Below are positions 62,232 through 64,000 of a DNA stretch of 64,000 nt, piece by piece. How positions within the stretch are numbered: the first letter of the stretch is position 1; each line of letters begins with the position of its first letter. The position numbers were made by a program, and so were the translations under genes. Origin of the DNA: Campylobacter vicugnae (GTDB taxonomy: Bacteria > Campylobacterota > Campylobacteria > Campylobacterales > Campylobacteraceae); assembly GCF_002139875.1 (NCBI RefSeq), contig NZ_CP018793.1:1240001-1304000 (forward strand), given 5' to 3'. The notes beneath the pieces were generated by a model. The model made no database searches and was not told where the DNA came from. It saw nothing but the letters and a program-made list of their open reading frames with translations.

Positions 62232-63645
62232 AGTAAATCACTCCATCAGAATCAACAGCTAAATTTTCAAACACAGCATTTAAATCATTTAATCTATTTT
62301 TACCGCAGAATATACCCATTTTTCTTTTTACAAGTTCGTTTTCTACATATGCAAAATGTTGCAAATTACAAGTATTGGTATCAAGGCTGCGATAATAACT
62401 TAACAAGGTATAATCTTTCATATTTGTAACTATAGGCTTACTCTCAAACCAAATTTTACTTGATCTATTTTTTATCGTAGGCTTTTCATAAACCCTATAA
62501 ATTCTATCTACATTTTTGGCTTTTTCCTTATGGTAATAATGTATGATATTATCACCTATAGAATGCTTTATTACACCATCTACGCAAGAGATTGTTTCTC
62601 CACTATCAACATTCTTAAGCAAAAAATAAGATTTATCAAAATTCCACTCGCAGTGCCATTCAGACATTGATTTTATACTGCATAAATTATAAAAATCCTT
62701 GTAAAAAAAGTTGATTTTTCTATATATCCATAGCGGAATTTGGTGCTTAGAGCTGATAAAACGACGAACCTTATATTTAACATACCAAGCGGTATTATAG
62801 TCTAGATTGTCACGCTCATTAAAATTTATAAAAGTTTTATTGATATATTTTAGAATATAGCCAGTAGGATTGCTTAAAGTCCATTGAAAGCCGTTAATTT
62901 CGCCCTTGGCTATCTGCTCTTTTGTTAAATAATTTTGCCTTAAATTTTGCGGAGCATAGAATATATCTTTAAAAGCCTTGAGTATGTATTCATGCGCATA
63001 TTGCGGATAACTAATTAAAGCGTGGATATGCGGAACGCCATCTTTTTTATGTGGCTCAAAAGAGCGGATATAATACTTAGTCAAATTCTTATATTTGCGG
63101 TGTATGCGAACTATAAATAAATTCCACTGGTAATTAAGCAAATTTATCAAATCTTTAATATTTATATCATTAAGACAATTTTTCATCTTATATTTAAACT
63201 CTTCACTTAATAAATCCCTATCCTTAGCCTTAAACCTACTAAAATCACCCATAAGGGCATCTCTAAAGCAACCATTAAGCGTAATTGTCAAAAAACTAGA
63301 CTGCAAACCTTGGTTAAATGAGAAATCATTAATTGTATTAACACGATTATTTAACTCAGCATAATATCTACTAGAAAAATTGGCAGAATACGAACAATCA
63401 AGCAAGGTTTTGACTTCGCCACTCTCATCATCTACTTTATAAATTTGAGATTTGAGCCATAATCTTTGGCTTTGTAGCTTGGCATTCGCCAGCTCCAAAT
63501 CAGCTTCACTGATTCCAAAGCTTAAAGGTAAGACTTTTTTATTAACTTGACAAGCCGCCGCTTTATTCGCGCCGCGCTCGTTCCTCGCGCTGCGCTCATA
63601 GTCGGCGTTAGCGGCGGCAGTCATTAAAAAATTTGACCTTAGCAT
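62218..63645 (-). CDS. HUH-family replication initiator, pII-like
   Basis: 475 aa. The HUH metal motif is EPHKKDGVPHIHALISYP (HIH), preceded by a conserved beta strand YYIRSFE. The likely nucleophile region is NPTGYILKYINKTF with paired tyrosine and lysine. This is the layout of filamentous-phage and single-strand plasmid Rep proteins that nick for rolling-circle replication. The first ~35 residues (AANADYERSARNERGANKAAA) are coded by unusually GC-rich repeated DNA, and the true start could be further in. Confidence 0.82.
   Translation of the reverse strand: MLRSNFLMTAAANADYERSARNERGANKAAACQVNKKVLPLSFGISEADLELANAKLQSQRLWLKSQIYKVDDESGEVKTLLDCSYSANFSSRYYAELNNRVNTINDFSFNQGLQSSFLTITLNGCFRDALMGDFSRFKAKDRDLLSEEFKYKMKNCLNDINIKDLINLLNYQWNLFIVRIHRKYKNLTKYYIRSFEPHKKDGVPHIHALISYPQYAHEYILKAFKDIFYAPQNLRQNYLTKEQIAKGEINGFQWTLSNPTGYILKYINKTFINFNERDNLDYNTAWYVKYKVRRFISSKHQIPLWIYRKINFFYKDFYNLCSIKSMSEWHCEWNFDKSYFLLKNVDSGETISCVDGVIKHSIGDNIIHYYHKEKAKNVDRIYRVYEKPTIKNRSSKIWFESKPIVTNMKDYTLLSYYRSLDTNTCNLQHFAYVENELVKRKMGIFCGKNRLNDLNAVFENLAVDSDGVIYYDFK
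63567..63597. repeat. GC-rich 13-bp direct repeats in the 5' part of the replication gene
   Basis: TCGCGCCGCGCTC (63567-63579) and TCGCGCTGCGCTC (63585-63597) lie 18 bases apart within a ~70-base island of more than 65% G+C (about 63555-63620), in an otherwise AT-rich genome. A replication origin, packaging signal or recent insertion are all possible. Confidence 0.75.
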
Positions 63646-63659
63646 TTTGAATCACTCGC

Positions 63660-64000
63660 TTAAAACACTTCAATAGATATAGAGATAATAGAGTTGCTAA
63701 CTTCAACTTTTTGGGTAGAAAATAGATACTTTAAGAGCCATATATCTTTTAAAATTGGGATACCGGTTCTATTTGTATTTTCTATCTGCTCGTTAATTCC
63801 GCTAAGAACTAAAATATCTCCCTTTTTTAGCTTATAATTAGACTTTAACTCCTTTTTAGTCGTAGTAGGCGTTAAATTATCAGTATTAATCAAATTCTCA
63901 TATACAAAATGTATATCTGTATATACAAATTCACCAATAATTCTAGGCTTTAAGGTAAGCTTTAAACCGACATCTTTATATTCAAAATTCTCTTGAGTAG
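63660..64000 (-). CDS. Secretin C-terminal part (pIV-like), 5' end outside window
   Basis: The frame is open from the right edge. Visible part: EYKDVGLKLTLKPRIIG, then KLKKGDILVLSGINEQIENTN and GIPILKDIWLLKYLFS, ending ISISIEVF. This order (DVG-L-L-P, GD-hydrophobic-GG-like, P-hydrophobic-L-DI-LL-LF) is the conserved C-terminal secretin domain that forms the outer-membrane gate for phage extrusion or type II secretion. About 113 residues seen. Next to an HUH Rep it is best read as inovirus pIV. It lies 14 bases before the Rep start. Confidence 0.85.
   Translation of the reverse strand, partial: TQENFEYKDVGLKLTLKPRIIGEFVYTDIHFVYENLINTDNLTPTTTKKELKSNYKLKKGDILVLSGINEQIENTNRTGIPILKDIWLLKYLFSTQKVEVSNSIISISIEVF

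Larger units (their letters stand above)
61301..64000. mobile_element. Filamentous phage (inovirus-like) prophage, left part
   Basis: Directly follows the right att repeat. Contains, in minus-strand order, a secretin end, an HUH replication initiator and a tyrosine recombinase that ends 56 bases from the att repeat. Secretin plus HUH Rep is the pIV/pII core of filamentous phages. Coat, adsorption and Zot-type genes would lie beyond 64000. Having its own integrase and sitting at a tRNA differs from XerCD/dif-using inoviruses. Confidence 0.75.

Overview
The window is AT-rich, densely packed DNA from a Campylobacter (Campylobacterota). The evidence is a pgl N-glycosylation locus with the PglB motif WWDYG, a fliF-fliG-fliH-dxs block, a petABC cluster with a di-haem cytochrome c1, a PerR regulator and extended -10 promoters without clear -35 boxes. 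The PglI branching transferase is missing and a Wzx-type flippase stands where C. jejuni has PglK, so a species outside the jejuni/coli group is likely. I cannot name the species from sequence alone.

Region 1 (1-12388) is a double CRISPR locus. On the minus strand is a type III-A (Csm) operon: csx20, a small membrane protein, cas6, a cas10 without an HD domain, csm2, csm3, csm4 and csm5 (cut by the window edge). Divergent from it is a type II-B-like operon cas9-cas1-cas2-cas4 with an 11-repeat array. The Cas9 is compact (1278 aa) and all its RuvC and HNH residues are visible. A tracrRNA can be read on the minus strand between cas4 and the array. Each 37-nt repeat carries a TGG-TATAAT extended -10 in the crRNA direction, which suggests one promoter per spacer. 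cas1 and cas2 each carry a one-base frameshift, so acquisition may be impaired while interference looks intact.

Region 2 (12389-34560) is mostly core metabolism and flagellum: recO, dus, dksA, rlmH, accD, ahpC, serC, xseA, ubiE, perR, dxs, fliH, fliG, fliF, hisC, pheA, lysA and a G3E GTPase. Between perR and dxs sits a small accessory pair, a ComF-like phosphoribosyltransferase and a SLOG-type protein. They are translationally coupled, each is broken by one base in a poly-A run, and the first also holds a G8 run.

Region 3 (34700-43801) is the pgl locus: wzx-like flippase, two pglH-like transferases, pglJ, pglB, pglA, pglC and pglD. Region 4 (44197-54621) holds an ABC ATPase, tsf, rpsB, pgeF, ribE, a lipoprotein, mnmG, petABC, and tRNA-Gln and initiator tRNA-fMet genes behind a full-consensus promoter.

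Region 5 (54577-64000) is a tandem of mobile elements at tRNA-fMet. The first is a 6.7-kb element bounded by 48-bp direct repeats of the tRNA 3' end. It carries an integrase, a winged-helix protein, a two-TM protein, an M20-type peptidase with a G9 run in its metal-binding motif, an unknown 393-aa protein, and a 1.3-kb non-coding control region with tandem promoters, a G13 run, structured RNA-like hairpins and iteron-like repeats. The second begins at its right end and looks like a filamentous phage (inovirus) prophage: secretin, HUH replication protein and a second tyrosine recombinase. It continues past the window.
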